Shown here one piece after another: positions 27,625 to 36,484 of a stretch of 64,000 nucleotides of DNA (its first letter is position 1; every line of letters starts with the position of its first letter). Made by a program: the position numbers and the translations under genes. The notes below the pieces were generated by a model that saw nothing but the letters and a program-made list of their open reading frames with translations, made no database searches and had not been told where the DNA came from. The DNA is from Sphingopyxis sp. Root154 (lineage in GTDB: Bacteria > Pseudomonadota > Alphaproteobacteria > Sphingomonadales > Sphingomonadaceae): assembly GCF_001427105.1 (NCBI RefSeq), contig NZ_LMGI01000002.1, positions 717,974 through 781,973 on the forward strand, in the 5' to 3' direction.

Positions 27625-28281
27625 ATGGACAATCGCAACAATACTATTGCCGGCTGGGTGCTGTTTGCCGGCATTTGCGCGCTGGGCCTGACCATCGGGT
27701 CGAGCATGTTGTTCGCAAGCCACAATCCCGAAAAGCCCGGTTATCCGATCGAAGACGCCGAAGCCGGCGCTGGTGGCGGCGAATCGGCCGTGCCGCTCGC
27801 CAACCTGCTCGCCGCCGCCGATCCGGCAAAGGGCGAGGCGGTGTTCGCGAAATGCGCCGCGTGCCACACGATCAATTCGGGCGGCGCCAATGGAATCGGC
27901 CCGAATCTTTTCGGCGCGATGGGCAAGCCGCACGGCCATGTCCCGGGCTTCGCTTATTCGGATGCGTTGAAGGGCGTCGCCGGCAATTGGGATTTCGAGG
28001 GCATGAACGCGTGGATCACGAGCCCGCGTAAATATGCCCCGGGCACGAAGATGTCGTTCGCCGGGCTCAGCAGCCCCGAAGACCGCGCCAACCTGATTGT
28101 TTACCTTAACAGCCAAGGTTCGAACCTGCCGTTGCCGGCGGCCGAAGCTGCCCCCGCACCCGCACCCGCGGACGGCGCCGCCGCGGCCGAAGGCGCCGCG
28201 GCAGCACCGACGGAAGGTGCCGCTCCCGCAGCCGGCGCCCCCGCCGCCGCAGCCCCCGCCCCGGCAGAAGCCAAGAAATAA
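27625..28281 (+). CDS. Membrane-anchored c-type cytochrome
   Basis: A 218-residue protein. A single N-terminal TM (10-31) anchors it to the inner membrane. The haem motif CAACH is at 77-81 and the probable distal Met lies in GTKMSF. The C-terminal ~45 residues are an alanine/proline-rich low-complexity tail. It resembles the CycM/cytochrome c552-type electron carriers that link the bc1 complex and terminal oxidases. The next gene, overlapping by one base, encodes a second cytochrome c. Confidence 0.9.
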   Translation: MDNRNNTIAGWVLFAGICALGLTIGSSMLFASHNPEKPGYPIEDAEAGAGGGESAVPLANLLAAADPAKGEAVFAKCAACHTINSGGANGIGPNLFGAMGKPHGHVPGFAYSDALKGVAGNWDFEGMNAWITSPRKYAPGTKMSFAGLSSPEDRANLIVYLNSQGSNLPLPAAEAAPAPAPADGAAAAEGAAAAPTEGAAPAAGAPAAAAPAPAEAKK

Positions 28282-28709
28282 TGCGCCTCGCGCCCGTCCT
28301 GCTGGCGGGCGCGCTGACGCTCGCCGGTTGCGGAAAAAGCGAAACACCTGCCGAAGCCCCGGCGGCCGACGAGCCCGCCGTAGAGACAGCGACCGTCGAA
28401 CCCACCGCGGCGATGGGCGAACAGGTCTTCCGGCGCTGCGTCGCATGCCACACGGTCGACAAGGGCGGTGCGAACGGCATCGGCCCCAATCTGCACGGCG
28501 TCGTTGGCCGCGCGGTCGCGGCATACCCCGATTTTTCCTATTCGGGCGCGATGAAGGCCAAGGGCGGCGTCTGGGACGCTGCCGCGCTCGACGCCTATCT
28601 CAAGGCGCCGATGAAAGATGTTCCGGGCACCCGCATGGCGTTCGCCGGCGTGATCGACGCGGCGGATCGCAAGGCGCTGATCCTCTTTCTCGAACAACAG
28701 TCGAAGTGA
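28281..28709 (+). CDS. Lipoprotein-like c-type cytochrome
   Basis: A 142-residue protein with an N-terminal lipobox (LAGC, lipidated C17), the haem motif CVACH at 53-57 and a candidate axial Met in TRMAFAG. It overlaps the previous cytochrome gene by one base (TAATG), so the two are translated together and probably hand electrons to each other. GANGIGPNLHG is shared with its partner, indicating tandem duplication. A long inverted repeat follows the stop. Confidence 0.9.
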   Translation: MRLAPVLLAGALTLAGCGKSETPAEAPAADEPAVETATVEPTAAMGEQVFRRCVACHTVDKGGANGIGPNLHGVVGRAVAAYPDFSYSGAMKAKGGVWDAAALDAYLKAPMKDVPGTRMAFAGVIDAADRKALILFLEQQSK

Positions 28710-28712
28710 GCC

Positions 28713-28790
28713 CGTCGCCCCTGCGAAGGCAGGGGCAGCGATCAACCTTGCGCGAGACTTCCAGCGGCCCCTGCCTTCGCAGGGGCGACG
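28713..28790. repeat. REP-like inverted repeat, likely bidirectional terminator
   Basis: Two perfect 24-base inverted arms (28713-28736 and 28767-28790) with a 30-base spacer. Each arm is itself a hairpin (CCCCTGC, GAAG, GCAGGGG). It lies between the convergent cytochrome c and LOG-type genes. Confidence 0.85.
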
Positions 28791-28797
28791 CTAACCG

Positions 28798-29673
28798 TCA
28801 GTTCGGATCCCGAACGTTGCCGTAGAAATCCTGGATGATCTTCCATGCCTCTTCGGCGGTTTCGACGAAGTGGAACAGCGACAGGTCGCGCTGGCTGATC
28901 ACACCTTCCTCTACCAGTGCGTCGAAATTGATGACGCGGGTCCAGAATTCCTCGCTGAACAGCACGATCGGGATCGGCTTGATCTTGCCCGTCTGGATCA
29001 GCGTCAGCAGTTCGAACGTCTCGTCGAACGTCCCGAAACCGCCGGGGAACACGCACACCGCACGCGCGCGGAGCAGGAAGTGCATTTTGCGCAGCGCGAA
29101 ATAGTGGAACTGGAAGCTGAGGCCGGGGGTGACATAGCGGTTGGGGGCCTGCTCGTGCGGCAGCACGATGTTGAGCCCGACCGATTCCTTGCCTTCGTCG
29201 TCGGCGCCGCGATTCGCGGCCTCCATGATCGACGGCCCGCCGCCCGAACAGACGACGAAGTTGCGGCAACCATTCTCGTCCGGCGGCACCTGGCTCGCGA
29301 TCCGCGCCAGCTTGCGCGCCTCTTCATAATATTTGGCCTTGGCGGCAAGCCGCTCGGCGATCCGCTGCTCCTCGGGCGTGCGCGCCGCGTCGAGTACGGC
29401 TTGTGCGGTCTCCGGCGACGGAATGCGCGCCGAGCCATAGACGACGAGCATCGACTCGATCTTTGCTTCATCGAGCATCAATTCGGGTTTGAGCAGTTCG
29501 AGCTGAAAGCGCACCGGGCGCAGATCTTCGCGCAGCAGGAATTCGGTGTCCTGGAACGCCAGCCGATAGGCCGGATCCTGCGTCTGCGGGGTAGATACCG
29601 CCTGCTTGGCGAATTGCGCGTCGTCCTTGGCTTTGTGGAAACGCGAGCGATGGGGTTGTTTGTCTTCTGCCAT
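28798..29673 (-). CDS. TIGR00730-family Rossmann-fold (LOG-like) protein
   Basis: A protein of about 291 residues with the LOG/TIGR00730 fold: VVYGSARIPSPE, VVCSGGGPSIMEAANRGADD and CVFPGGFGTFDE, which contains the PGGxGTxxE active-site motif. Family members are cytokinin riboside monophosphate phosphoribohydrolases or nucleoside-monophosphate hydrolases. This one has an extra ~80-residue N-terminal region. ATG at 29673 (AEDKQPH) is chosen over one 36 bases upstream. Confidence 0.9.
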   Translation of the reverse strand: MAEDKQPHRSRFHKAKDDAQFAKQAVSTPQTQDPAYRLAFQDTEFLLREDLRPVRFQLELLKPELMLDEAKIESMLVVYGSARIPSPETAQAVLDAARTPEEQRIAERLAAKAKYYEEARKLARIASQVPPDENGCRNFVVCSGGGPSIMEAANRGADDEGKESVGLNIVLPHEQAPNRYVTPGLSFQFHYFALRKMHFLLRARAVCVFPGGFGTFDETFELLTLIQTGKIKPIPIVLFSEEFWTRVINFDALVEEGVISQRDLSLFHFVETAEEAWKIIQDFYGNVRDPN

Positions 29674-29711
29674 TGGCGGACGGCTAGCCGTTCCGCGCGA
29701 CTTTGCCAAGC

Positions 29712-30413
29712 TTAGCGGCAGTAGCCGTTGCCGCTCATGTCGAAGTGGAAATGATTATAATGCGCCGCATTGTAATCGGGACCGAGCACCGTTCCGAAAC
29801 GCCGGCAGCCCGATTTGTGTAGCGCGCGGAGGAAATCCTGCGACGATTTGTCGCCGGTCCATCCACCGTCGAGCATGACGCGGCGGCCGTCGGCGAGCAA
29901 GAAGCCTGATACGTCGATCGCATTCGAAAAGGCGTGCTGCGACATCCGGCCCGACCGGCCGCCATAGATGTTGCGGCAACTGTAGGTTCCGAAGGTCTCG
30001 ATCTTCACGACCTCCTGCCCGAGATATTTTCGCGCTGCGGGTTTCACCGCATATTGCACCCATGCGGCGAAATTCTTGGCGAGCGGACAGGTCATCGCAC
30101 CGAGCCCCGACACGGGGGTGCCGATGTCGAGCAGCTTCACCGAATCGATCGACGTGCAGCCGCCACCATGGTCCTCGTTCGGCAGCGGGGTGAAGCGGAC
30201 GCCCGCTTGCTTGAGATCGAACGCGCATTGCTGCGCCTCGGCACTGGCAAAGGAAGGGGTACCGACGGCTTGCGGGCGGTTCGGCTTGCTCGCGGTCGGG
30301 CGCTTCCCGCCGCCATTCTTCATCGCCTCGGGCGCGCCGAAACAGGCGGACAGTGCCAGTGCCGCACTGGCGGCAACCAATATCCGGAGCTTCAAGAACG
30401 CAGGGACCCCCAT
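29712..30413 (-). CDS. Extensin-like C-terminal domain protein
   Basis: A 233-residue protein with a lipoprotein signal (lipobox LSAC near residue 24) and a C-terminal extensin-like domain. Cysteines (CAFDL, GGCTSI, TCPLA, YSCRN, SGCRR, GYCR) and H/N-rich motifs (MSQHAFSNAIDVSGF, YNAAHYNHFHFDM) resemble D-alanyl-D-alanine peptidase-like metalloenzymes. A role in the cell envelope is inferred. The gene is divergent from serC. Confidence 0.88.
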   Translation of the reverse strand: MGVPAFLKLRILVAASAALALSACFGAPEAMKNGGGKRPTASKPNRPQAVGTPSFASAEAQQCAFDLKQAGVRFTPLPNEDHGGGCTSIDSVKLLDIGTPVSGLGAMTCPLAKNFAAWVQYAVKPAARKYLGQEVVKIETFGTYSCRNIYGGRSGRMSQHAFSNAIDVSGFLLADGRRVMLDGGWTGDKSSQDFLRALHKSGCRRFGTVLGPDYNAAHYNHFHFDMSGNGYCR

Positions 30414-30499
30414 GACGTCAAAATACCGGCGAAATGGTTAATAAGCTGTATACCTTTTCCTCCACTCGTCGAAAATTTCGCCCGGCCCGTGCAATTTGT

Positions 30500-30526
30500 T
30501 TGACAGTTGCGCGCCCGACCCTAAAC
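30500..30526 (+). promoter_or_regulatory. Candidate serC promoter
   Basis: TTGACA at 30500-30505, a 15-base spacer, then CTAAAC at 30521-30526. It fits the alphaproteobacterial housekeeping pattern (TTGaC then gctANAwC), about 60 bases before the serC ATG. Confidence 0.5.
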
Positions 30527-30584
30527 GCGGCGCCGGGCCACGCGGTCCCAACGCCGCGCGAGCTCTCTGCAAGGAGAGACTATA

Positions 30585-31712
30585 ATGAGTGAAGTGCCGA
30601 CGCCACAATTGCGCCCTGCGCGCCCTTACTTTTCTTCCGGACCCTGCGCCAAGCCGCCGGTCTGGTCCCCAGAGAAACTTGCAACCGAATCGCTCGGCCG
30701 CTCGCATCGTGCGAAGATCGGCAAGACGCGTCTCGCCTATTGCATCGACCTGATGCGCGAGATGCTGCAGCTCCCCGACACGCACCGCATCGGTATCGTC
30801 CCGGGCAGCGACACCGGCGCCTTTGAAATGGCGATGTGGACGATGCTCGGCGTCCGGCCTGTGACGACGCTCGCTTGGGAGAGCTTCGGTGAAGGTTGGG
30901 TGACCGATGCCGCCAAACAGCTCAAGCTCGATCCGACCGTCATCCGCGCCGATTATGGCCAGCTTCCCGACCTCAGCCAAGTCGACTGGTCGAACGACGT
31001 CCTCTTCACCTGGAACGGCACCACCAGCGGTGTCCGCGTCCCGAACGGCGACTGGATCGCCGACGACCGCGAAGGCCTAAGCTTCGCCGACGCGACCAGC
31101 GCGGTGTTCGCCTACGACCTGGCGTGGGACAAGATCGACGTTGCGACCTTCAGCTGGCAGAAAGTGCTCGGCGGCGAAGGTGGCCATGGCGTGCTGATTC
31201 TCGGCCCGCGCGCGGTCGAACGGCTTGAGAATTACACCCCCGCCTGGCCGCTGCCGAAGGTGTTCCGCTTGGTATCGAAAGGTGCGCTCGCTGAGGGCGT
31301 GTTCAAGGGCGAGACGATCAACACCCCGTCGATGCTCGCGGTCGAGGATGCGATCTTCGCGCTCGAATGGGCGAAGTCGCTCGGTGGTCTCGACGGCCTG
31401 AAGGCGCGCAGCGACGCGAACGCCGCGGCGCTCGACAAGATCGTCGAGGAACGCGAGTGGCTGAGCCATCTGGCCGCCGATCCCGCCAGCCGCTCGAAGA
31501 CCTCGGTCTGCCTGTCGGTTGCCGGCGCCGACGAGGGCTTCATCAAGAAATTCGCGGGGCTGCTCGAAGCCGAAGGCGCGGCGTACGACATCGCGGGTTA
31601 TCGCGATGCGCCTCCGGGCCTTCGCATCTGGTGCGGCGCAACCGTCGACACTGCCGATATCGAAGCGCTCGGGCCCTGGCTCGACTGGGCCTACGCCTCG
31701 CTCAACGCTTGA
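30585..31712 (+). CDS. serC: Phosphoserine aminotransferase
   Basis: A 375-residue PLP enzyme converting 3-phosphohydroxypyruvate to phosphoserine. Seen are RPYFSSGPCAKPP at the N-terminus, PGSDTGAFEMAMWTML, and the PLP lysine in TFSWQKVLGGEGGHG (K193). The AAGGAGA ribosome binding site is before the ATG. serA follows, separated by an inverted repeat; together they run serine synthesis from 3-phosphoglycerate. Confidence 0.97.
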   Translation: MSEVPTPQLRPARPYFSSGPCAKPPVWSPEKLATESLGRSHRAKIGKTRLAYCIDLMREMLQLPDTHRIGIVPGSDTGAFEMAMWTMLGVRPVTTLAWESFGEGWVTDAAKQLKLDPTVIRADYGQLPDLSQVDWSNDVLFTWNGTTSGVRVPNGDWIADDREGLSFADATSAVFAYDLAWDKIDVATFSWQKVLGGEGGHGVLILGPRAVERLENYTPAWPLPKVFRLVSKGALAEGVFKGETINTPSMLAVEDAIFALEWAKSLGGLDGLKARSDANAAALDKIVEEREWLSHLAADPASRSKTSVCLSVAGADEGFIKKFAGLLEAEGAAYDIAGYRDAPPGLRIWCGATVDTADIEALGPWLDWAYASLNA

Positions 31713-31720
31713 TTGCGAAC

Positions 31721-31778
31721 CCCGGCGAAAGCCGGGGGCCATTTTCCCATTCCGCCACAGATCCCGGCTTTCGCCGGG
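31721..31778. repeat. REP-like inverted repeat between serC and serA
   Basis: Perfect 16-base arms (31721-31736 and 31763-31778) with a 26-base spacer; each arm can fold itself (CCCGGC, GAAA, GCCGGG). It sits between two co-directional genes, so it may attenuate or stabilise the transcript. Confidence 0.8.
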
Positions 31779-31793
31779 ACACGGAGACAAGAC

Positions 31794-33380
31794 ATGACCG
31801 CACCCAAAGTCCTCATCAGCGACAAAATGGACCCCAAAGCCGCCGCGATTTTCAAGGAGCGCGGCATCGACGTCGATGTCATCACCGGCAAGACCAAGGA
31901 CGAGCTGATCGCGATGATCGGCGACTATGACGGCCTTGCCATCCGTTCGGCCACTAAAGTTACCGCCGACGTCCTCGCCGCCGCGACGAACCTGAAGGTC
32001 GTCGGCCGCGCCGGGATCGGCGTCGACAATGTCGACATTCCCGAGGCGTCGAAGAAGGGCGTCATCGTGATGAACACCCCCTTCGGCAACAGCATCACCA
32101 CCGCCGAACACGCGATCGCGATGATGTTCGCCCTCGCGCGCCAGATTCCCGAAGCCAACGCCGGAACGCAGGCGGGCAAATGGCCCAAAAATGACTTCAT
32201 GGGCGTCGAGCTGACCTCGAAGACGCTCGGCCTGATCGGCTGCGGCAACATCGGCAGCATCGTCGCGGAACGCGCGCTGGGCCTGCGCATGAAGGTCGTC
32301 GCTTTCGACCCCTTCCTCACTCCTGAACGCGCGATCGAGCTTGGCGTCGAAAAGGCCGATCTCGACACCTTGCTCGCCAAGGCCGATTTCATCACGCTGC
32401 ACACGCCGCTGACCGACCAGACGCGCAACATCCTGTCGGCCGAAAATATCGCCAAGGCGAAGAAGGGCGTGCGCATCATCAACTGCGCGCGCGGCGGGCT
32501 GATCGATGAAGCGGCGCTCAAGGACGCGCTGGAATCCGGCCATGTCGCGGGTGCGGCGCTCGACGTGTTCCAGACCGAGCCGCCGGCCGCCGACCATCCG
32601 CTGTTCGGCGCGCCGAACTTCATCTGCACCCCACACCTCGGCGCATCGACCGACGAGGCGCAGGTCAATGTCGCCATTCAGGTGGCCGAACAGCTCAGCG
32701 ACTATCTGCTCACCGGCGGCATCACCAACGCGCTCAACGTCCCCAGCCTCTCGGCCGAGGAAGCGCCGAAGCTGCGCCCCTATATGAGCCTCGCCGAAAA
32801 GCTCGGCAGCCTCGTCGGCCAGCTCGCGCACGACAATCTCACGACGATCTCGGTCGAGGTCGAGGGCGCCGCCGCCGAACTGAACCTCAAGCCGATCACC
32901 GCCGCGGTACTCACCGGCCTGATGCGCCGCTATTCGGACAGCGTGAACATGGTCAACGCCCCGCACCTCGCGCGCGAACGCGGCCTTGATGTGCGCGAAG
33001 TTCGTCATGATCGCGACGGCGATTACCACACGCTCGTTCGCGTCACCGTGGCGACGAGCGACGGCGACCGTTCGGTCGCGGGCACGCTGTTCAGCAACGG
33101 CGACCCGCGCCTCGTCGAAATGTTCGGGATCAAGGTCGAGGCCGACCTCGACGGCCACATGCTCTACATCGTCAACGAGGATGCGCCGGGTTTCATCGGC
33201 CGCATCGGCACCGCGCTTGGCGAGGCCGGGCTCAACATCGGCACCTTCCACCTCGGCCGCCGCGCCGCGGGCGGCGAAGCCGTGCTGCTGCTGTCGCTCG
33301 ACTCGCCGATGCCCGAACCGCTTCTGTGGCAGCTATGTCAGCTCCCCGGCGTGAAGACGGTGAAGGGCCTCAAGTTCTGA
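31794..33380 (+). CDS. serA: D-3-phosphoglycerate dehydrogenase
   Basis: A 528-residue enzyme of the long type. The first ~310 residues form the catalytic and NAD-binding domains (VVGRAGIGVDNVDIPEAS, GLIGCGNIGSIVAERALGL, with conserved Arg, Glu and His in NCARGGLIDE and HLGAST). An intervening domain and C-terminal ACT domain for serine control follow (DEDAPGFIGRIGTALGEAGLNI is the ACT start). GGAG is 9 bases before ATG 31794. Confidence 0.97.
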   Translation: MTAPKVLISDKMDPKAAAIFKERGIDVDVITGKTKDELIAMIGDYDGLAIRSATKVTADVLAAATNLKVVGRAGIGVDNVDIPEASKKGVIVMNTPFGNSITTAEHAIAMMFALARQIPEANAGTQAGKWPKNDFMGVELTSKTLGLIGCGNIGSIVAERALGLRMKVVAFDPFLTPERAIELGVEKADLDTLLAKADFITLHTPLTDQTRNILSAENIAKAKKGVRIINCARGGLIDEAALKDALESGHVAGAALDVFQTEPPAADHPLFGAPNFICTPHLGASTDEAQVNVAIQVAEQLSDYLLTGGITNALNVPSLSAEEAPKLRPYMSLAEKLGSLVGQLAHDNLTTISVEVEGAAAELNLKPITAAVLTGLMRRYSDSVNMVNAPHLARERGLDVREVRHDRDGDYHTLVRVTVATSDGDRSVAGTLFSNGDPRLVEMFGIKVEADLDGHMLYIVNEDAPGFIGRIGTALGEAGLNIGTFHLGRRAAGGEAVLLLSLDSPMPEPLLWQLCQLPGVKTVKGLKF

Positions 33381-33386
33381 TCATCC

Positions 33387-33413
33387 GGCGGGAGCGGTTG
33401 AAACGCTCCCGCC
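33387..33413 (+). terminator. Hairpin downstream of serA
   Basis: A 10-bp perfect stem (GGCGGGAGCG with CGCTCCCGCC) and a 7-base loop directly after the serA stop. No T tract follows, so it may be a Rho-dependent or 3'-end stabilising hairpin. It overlaps the hisZ -35. Confidence 0.5.
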
Positions 33414-33425
33414 ACCCGCCTAAGG
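33398..33425 (+). promoter_or_regulatory. Candidate hisZ promoter
   Basis: TTGAAA at 33398-33403, 16-base spacer, CTAAGG at 33420-33425, ten bases before the hisZ start codon at 33435. It shares the geometry seen before serC, purA and murA. Confidence 0.4.
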
Positions 33426-33434
33426 CCGCAATCG

Positions 33435-34547
33435 ATGACCAAGGCCCCTGCCCTGCTGCCCGGAGGGCTGCGCGATCGCCTCCCCCAACAGGCGGAGGCC
33501 GCGTCGCGCGTCACCCGCGCGCTCGTCGATGCGATGCGCGCGCATGGCTATGGTCGCGTCGCGCCACCGCTCGCGGAATTTCGCGAGACGCTGGGCGGCG
33601 ATGACGAGCGCGCCACCCGCGATTTGCTGCGCTTCACCGATCCGGTGTCGCAGCGGACGCTCGCGCTCCGTCCCGATATCACGCGGCAGGTCGGCCGTAT
33701 CGCCACGTCGTTGCTCGCCAAAGCGCCGCGCCCGCTGCGCCTCTGCTATGCCGGGCAGGTGGTGAAGCTGCGGGCGAGCCAGCTCCGCCCGGCGCGCGAA
33801 ATGCTCCAGGTCGGCGCCGAGCTGATCGGCAGCGACAGCGTCGCCGCGGCGCGCGAGATCGTCACTGTCGCGATCGATGCACTCGAGGCCGCGGGAATCG
33901 GCCCCGTCACGATCGATTTCACCCTTCCCGACGTCGTCGACCTGCTCGCGAACGGCCCGCTTCCTGTTGAGGCCGACATCCAGCAGCTGCGCGACGAACT
34001 CGACGCCAAGGATGCCGGCGCGCTGACGCGGCTCGGCGCCGAAGCCTATCTACCTTTGCTGCGCGCGACCGGCCCCTTCGATCAGGCGATTGCCGACCTC
34101 CGCGCGTTCGACACGACCGGGGTCCTTTCCGCGCGAATCGACGCGCTCGAAGCGATCGCTGCCCCGGTGCGCGACCGCGTGACCCTGACGCTCGATCCGA
34201 CCGAGCGCCATGGCTTCGCCTATCAAAGCTGGTTCGGCTTCCAGATCTTCGTTCCGGGACAAGGCGACGCGGTCGGGCGCGGCGGTGGCTATTCGATCCC
34301 GGTTGGCGAGCAGGAAGAATCGGCCGTCGGCTTCTCGCTCTATCCCGATCCGCTGATCGATGAGGGCCTCGGCGCGGAAGACGATGCCGACCGCCGCATC
34401 TTCCTGCCACTCGGCCACGATCCTGCGCTCGCTGCCAGCCTGCGCGCCGACGACTGGCAGACGGTCGCGGCGCTGTCCGAAAACGACGATGCGCGGGCGC
34501 TCGGCTGCGGGTTTATTCTCGGTCCCGACGGGCCGGTCGAAGCCTAA
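33435..34547 (+). CDS. hisZ: ATP phosphoribosyltransferase regulatory subunit
   Basis: A 370-residue class II aaRS-like HisZ, the regulatory subunit needed by short-form HisG in histidine synthesis. Seen are LLPGGLRDRLPQQAE, FTDPVSQRTLALRPDITRQVGRIA, RPLRLCYAGQVVKLRASQLRPAREMLQVGAELIG and the GRGGGYSIP segment. hisG is not in this window. It is convergent with the next gene, sharing 4 bases. Confidence 0.92.
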   Translation: MTKAPALLPGGLRDRLPQQAEAASRVTRALVDAMRAHGYGRVAPPLAEFRETLGGDDERATRDLLRFTDPVSQRTLALRPDITRQVGRIATSLLAKAPRPLRLCYAGQVVKLRASQLRPAREMLQVGAELIGSDSVAAAREIVTVAIDALEAAGIGPVTIDFTLPDVVDLLANGPLPVEADIQQLRDELDAKDAGALTRLGAEAYLPLLRATGPFDQAIADLRAFDTTGVLSARIDALEAIAAPVRDRVTLTLDPTERHGFAYQSWFGFQIFVPGQGDAVGRGGGYSIPVGEQEESAVGFSLYPDPLIDEGLGAEDDADRRIFLPLGHDPALAASLRADDWQTVAALSENDDARALGCGFILGPDGPVEA

Positions 34548-34921
34548 AAGTCCGATACGCCGAAACGCGGGATGCCCTGATTGACTCCGGGCGGATCGAG
34601 CACGGTCACATCGAGTTCGACAGGTTCGCCGATCCAGTGTGCCAGCGTCGTATGATCGGCAAGATCGTCGTCGGTGAGGGGATGCACCAGCGCGCGCAGC
34701 CCCGTCGCCTCGATCATCACGATCACCGCCGGAACCGCTGCACCCAAAAAGTGCACCTCATATTGCGCGATCGGATGCGGCCCCGCCGCGCCGTCGGTCA
34801 TGTCGCCGACGAACAGGATCGCCGAGTCGCGGCCGAAGCCGTCGCGCAGTTCGGTGGCGGCGGCGCGCTCGGCATCGTCGAAATAGATATGGGCATGATA
34901 GGGGGCGTCGGGGTCGATCAT
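34544..34921 (-). CDS. DOPA 4,5-dioxygenase family protein
   Basis: A 125-residue protein of the DOPA-dioxygenase-like family. [11 protein letters not shown] at the start and [12 protein letters not shown] and [19 protein letters not shown] further on provide the histidines (HxH and later His) that ligate metal in this family. The substrate is unknown. The ATG at 34921, with a GAAGG 9 bases upstream, is preferred over the one at 34930. Overlaps hisZ tail-to-tail. Confidence 0.82.
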   Translation of the reverse strand: MIDPDAPYHAHIYFDDAERAAATELRDGFGRDSAILFVGDMTDGAAGPHPIAQYEVHFLGAAVPAVIVMIEATGLRALVHPLTDDDLADHTTLAHWIGEPVELDVTVLDPPGVNQGIPRFGVSDF

Positions 34922-34986
34922 CACAGGCATCCTTCTTTCCGCCTCGCTACTCCGCCAAAAAGAGCGGTGCAACCGTGCCACTACCC

Positions 34987-35013
34987 TTGCCTCTCTGGCC
35001 AAATCCGCTAAGG
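34987..35013 (+). promoter_or_regulatory. Candidate purA promoter
   Basis: TTGCCT at 34987-34992, 15-base spacer, CTAAGG at 35008-35013, 42 bases before the purA ATG. Same geometry as serC and murA. Confidence 0.45.
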
Positions 35014-35054
35014 CCGCGCCGGGTCAGGATGACCCCGTTCAGCAGGACAGCATC

Positions 35055-36344
35055 ATGGCAAATGTTACCGTCATCGGGTCGCAATGGGGCGACGAGGGCA
35101 AGGGCAAGATCGTCGACTGGCTCGCCAGCCGCGCCGACGCCGTGGTCCGCTTCCAGGGCGGTCATAACGCCGGCCATACGCTCGTCGTCGGCGAACAGGT
35201 GTACAAGCTGTCGCTGCTTCCCTCGGGCATCGTCACCGGCACGCTGTCGATCATCGGCAACGGCGTCGTGCTCGATCCGTGGGCGCTGCGCGACGAGATC
35301 ACCAAGCTGCGCGGCCAGGGCGTCGCCATCAACCCCGAGAATTTCGCGATCGCCGACAATTGCGCGCTGATCCTGCCGTTCCACCGCGACCTTGATGCGC
35401 TGCGTGAAACCGCCGCGGGTGCCGGCAAGATCGGCACCACCGGGCGCGGCATCGGCCCCGCCTATGAGGACAAGGTCGGCCGCCGCGCGATCCGCGTCTG
35501 CGACCTCGCACACCTCGACAAGCTCGATCCGCAGCTCGACCGCCTGACCGCGCACCATGACGCGCTGCGCGCCGGCTTCGGTGAACCGCCGATCGACCGC
35601 GAACGCCTGATCGCCGACCTCACCGAAATCGCCGACTATGTGCTCGAATATGCGCAGCCGGTGTGGAAGCGCCTGAAGAAGGTCCGCAAGGCGGGCGCGC
35701 GCATCCTGTTCGAGGGCGCGCAGGGCGTGCTGCTAGACGTCGATCACGGCACCTATCCCTTCGTCACCAGCTCGAACACCGTCAGCGGCACCGCCGCGAG
35801 CGGCTCGGGTCTCGGTCCTTCGGCCGTCGGTTTCGTGCTCGGCATCGCCAAGGCATACACGACGCGCGTCGGCAGCGGCCCGTTTCCGACCGAGCTTGAA
35901 GACGAAATCGGCCAGAAGCTGGGCGAACGCGGGCATGAATTTGGTACCGTCACAGGGCGCAAGCGCCGCTGCGGCTGGTTCGATGCGGTTCTCGTGCGGC
36001 AGAGCTGCGCCGTGTCGGGCGTCACCGGCATCGCGCTGACCAAGCTCGACGTGCTCGACGGTTTCGACACGATCCGCATCTGCACCGGTTATCGCCTCCG
36101 CGGCAAGATCCTCGACTATTTCCCCGCGCACTCGGCCGACCAGGCCGAGGTCGAGCCGATCTATGAGGAAATGGACGGCTGGCACGAATCGACCGCGGGC
36201 GCGCGCAGCTATGCCGACCTGCCCGCGCAGGCGATCAAATATATCCAGCGCGTGCAGGAACTGATTGAAACCCCGATCGCGCTCGTGTCGACCAGCCCCG
36301 AGCGCGAGGACACGATCCTGATCCGCGACCCGTTCAGCGACTGA
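35055..36344 (+). CDS. purA: Adenylosuccinate synthetase
   Basis: A 429-residue GTP-dependent enzyme joining IMP and aspartate in AMP synthesis. [14 protein letters not shown] is the N-terminal GTP-binding and catalytic motif, followed by [22 protein letters not shown] and [20 protein letters not shown]. The C-terminal base-binding part contains [10 protein letters not shown]. Length is typical. Confidence 0.97.
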   Translation: MANVTVIGSQWGDEGKGKIVDWLASRADAVVRFQGGHNAGHTLVVGEQVYKLSLLPSGIVTGTLSIIGNGVVLDPWALRDEITKLRGQGVAINPENFAIADNCALILPFHRDLDALRETAAGAGKIGTTGRGIGPAYEDKVGRRAIRVCDLAHLDKLDPQLDRLTAHHDALRAGFGEPPIDRERLIADLTEIADYVLEYAQPVWKRLKKVRKAGARILFEGAQGVLLDVDHGTYPFVTSSNTVSGTAASGSGLGPSAVGFVLGIAKAYTTRVGSGPFPTELEDEIGQKLGERGHEFGTVTGRKRRCGWFDAVLVRQSCAVSGVTGIALTKLDVLDGFDTIRICTGYRLRGKILDYFPAHSADQAEVEPIYEEMDGWHESTAGARSYADLPAQAIKYIQRVQELIETPIALVSTSPEREDTILIRDPFSD

Positions 36345-36484
36345 CGATCCGGTGCCGGTCGTCGCATAAGCGCGGCGACCGGACGCAAGCATCGCCGCCG
36401 TCACCGAACTGCCATCGGCCGTCACTAGTTGGCTGTGGATGACAAGTCGCGAAACGACGCAGCTTCTGGCGCGTCCCGATATGT

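Noticed and set aside
31077..33251. Long open frame antisense to serC-serA
   Set aside because: It spans two clear metabolic genes on the other strand and has no recognisable domain.
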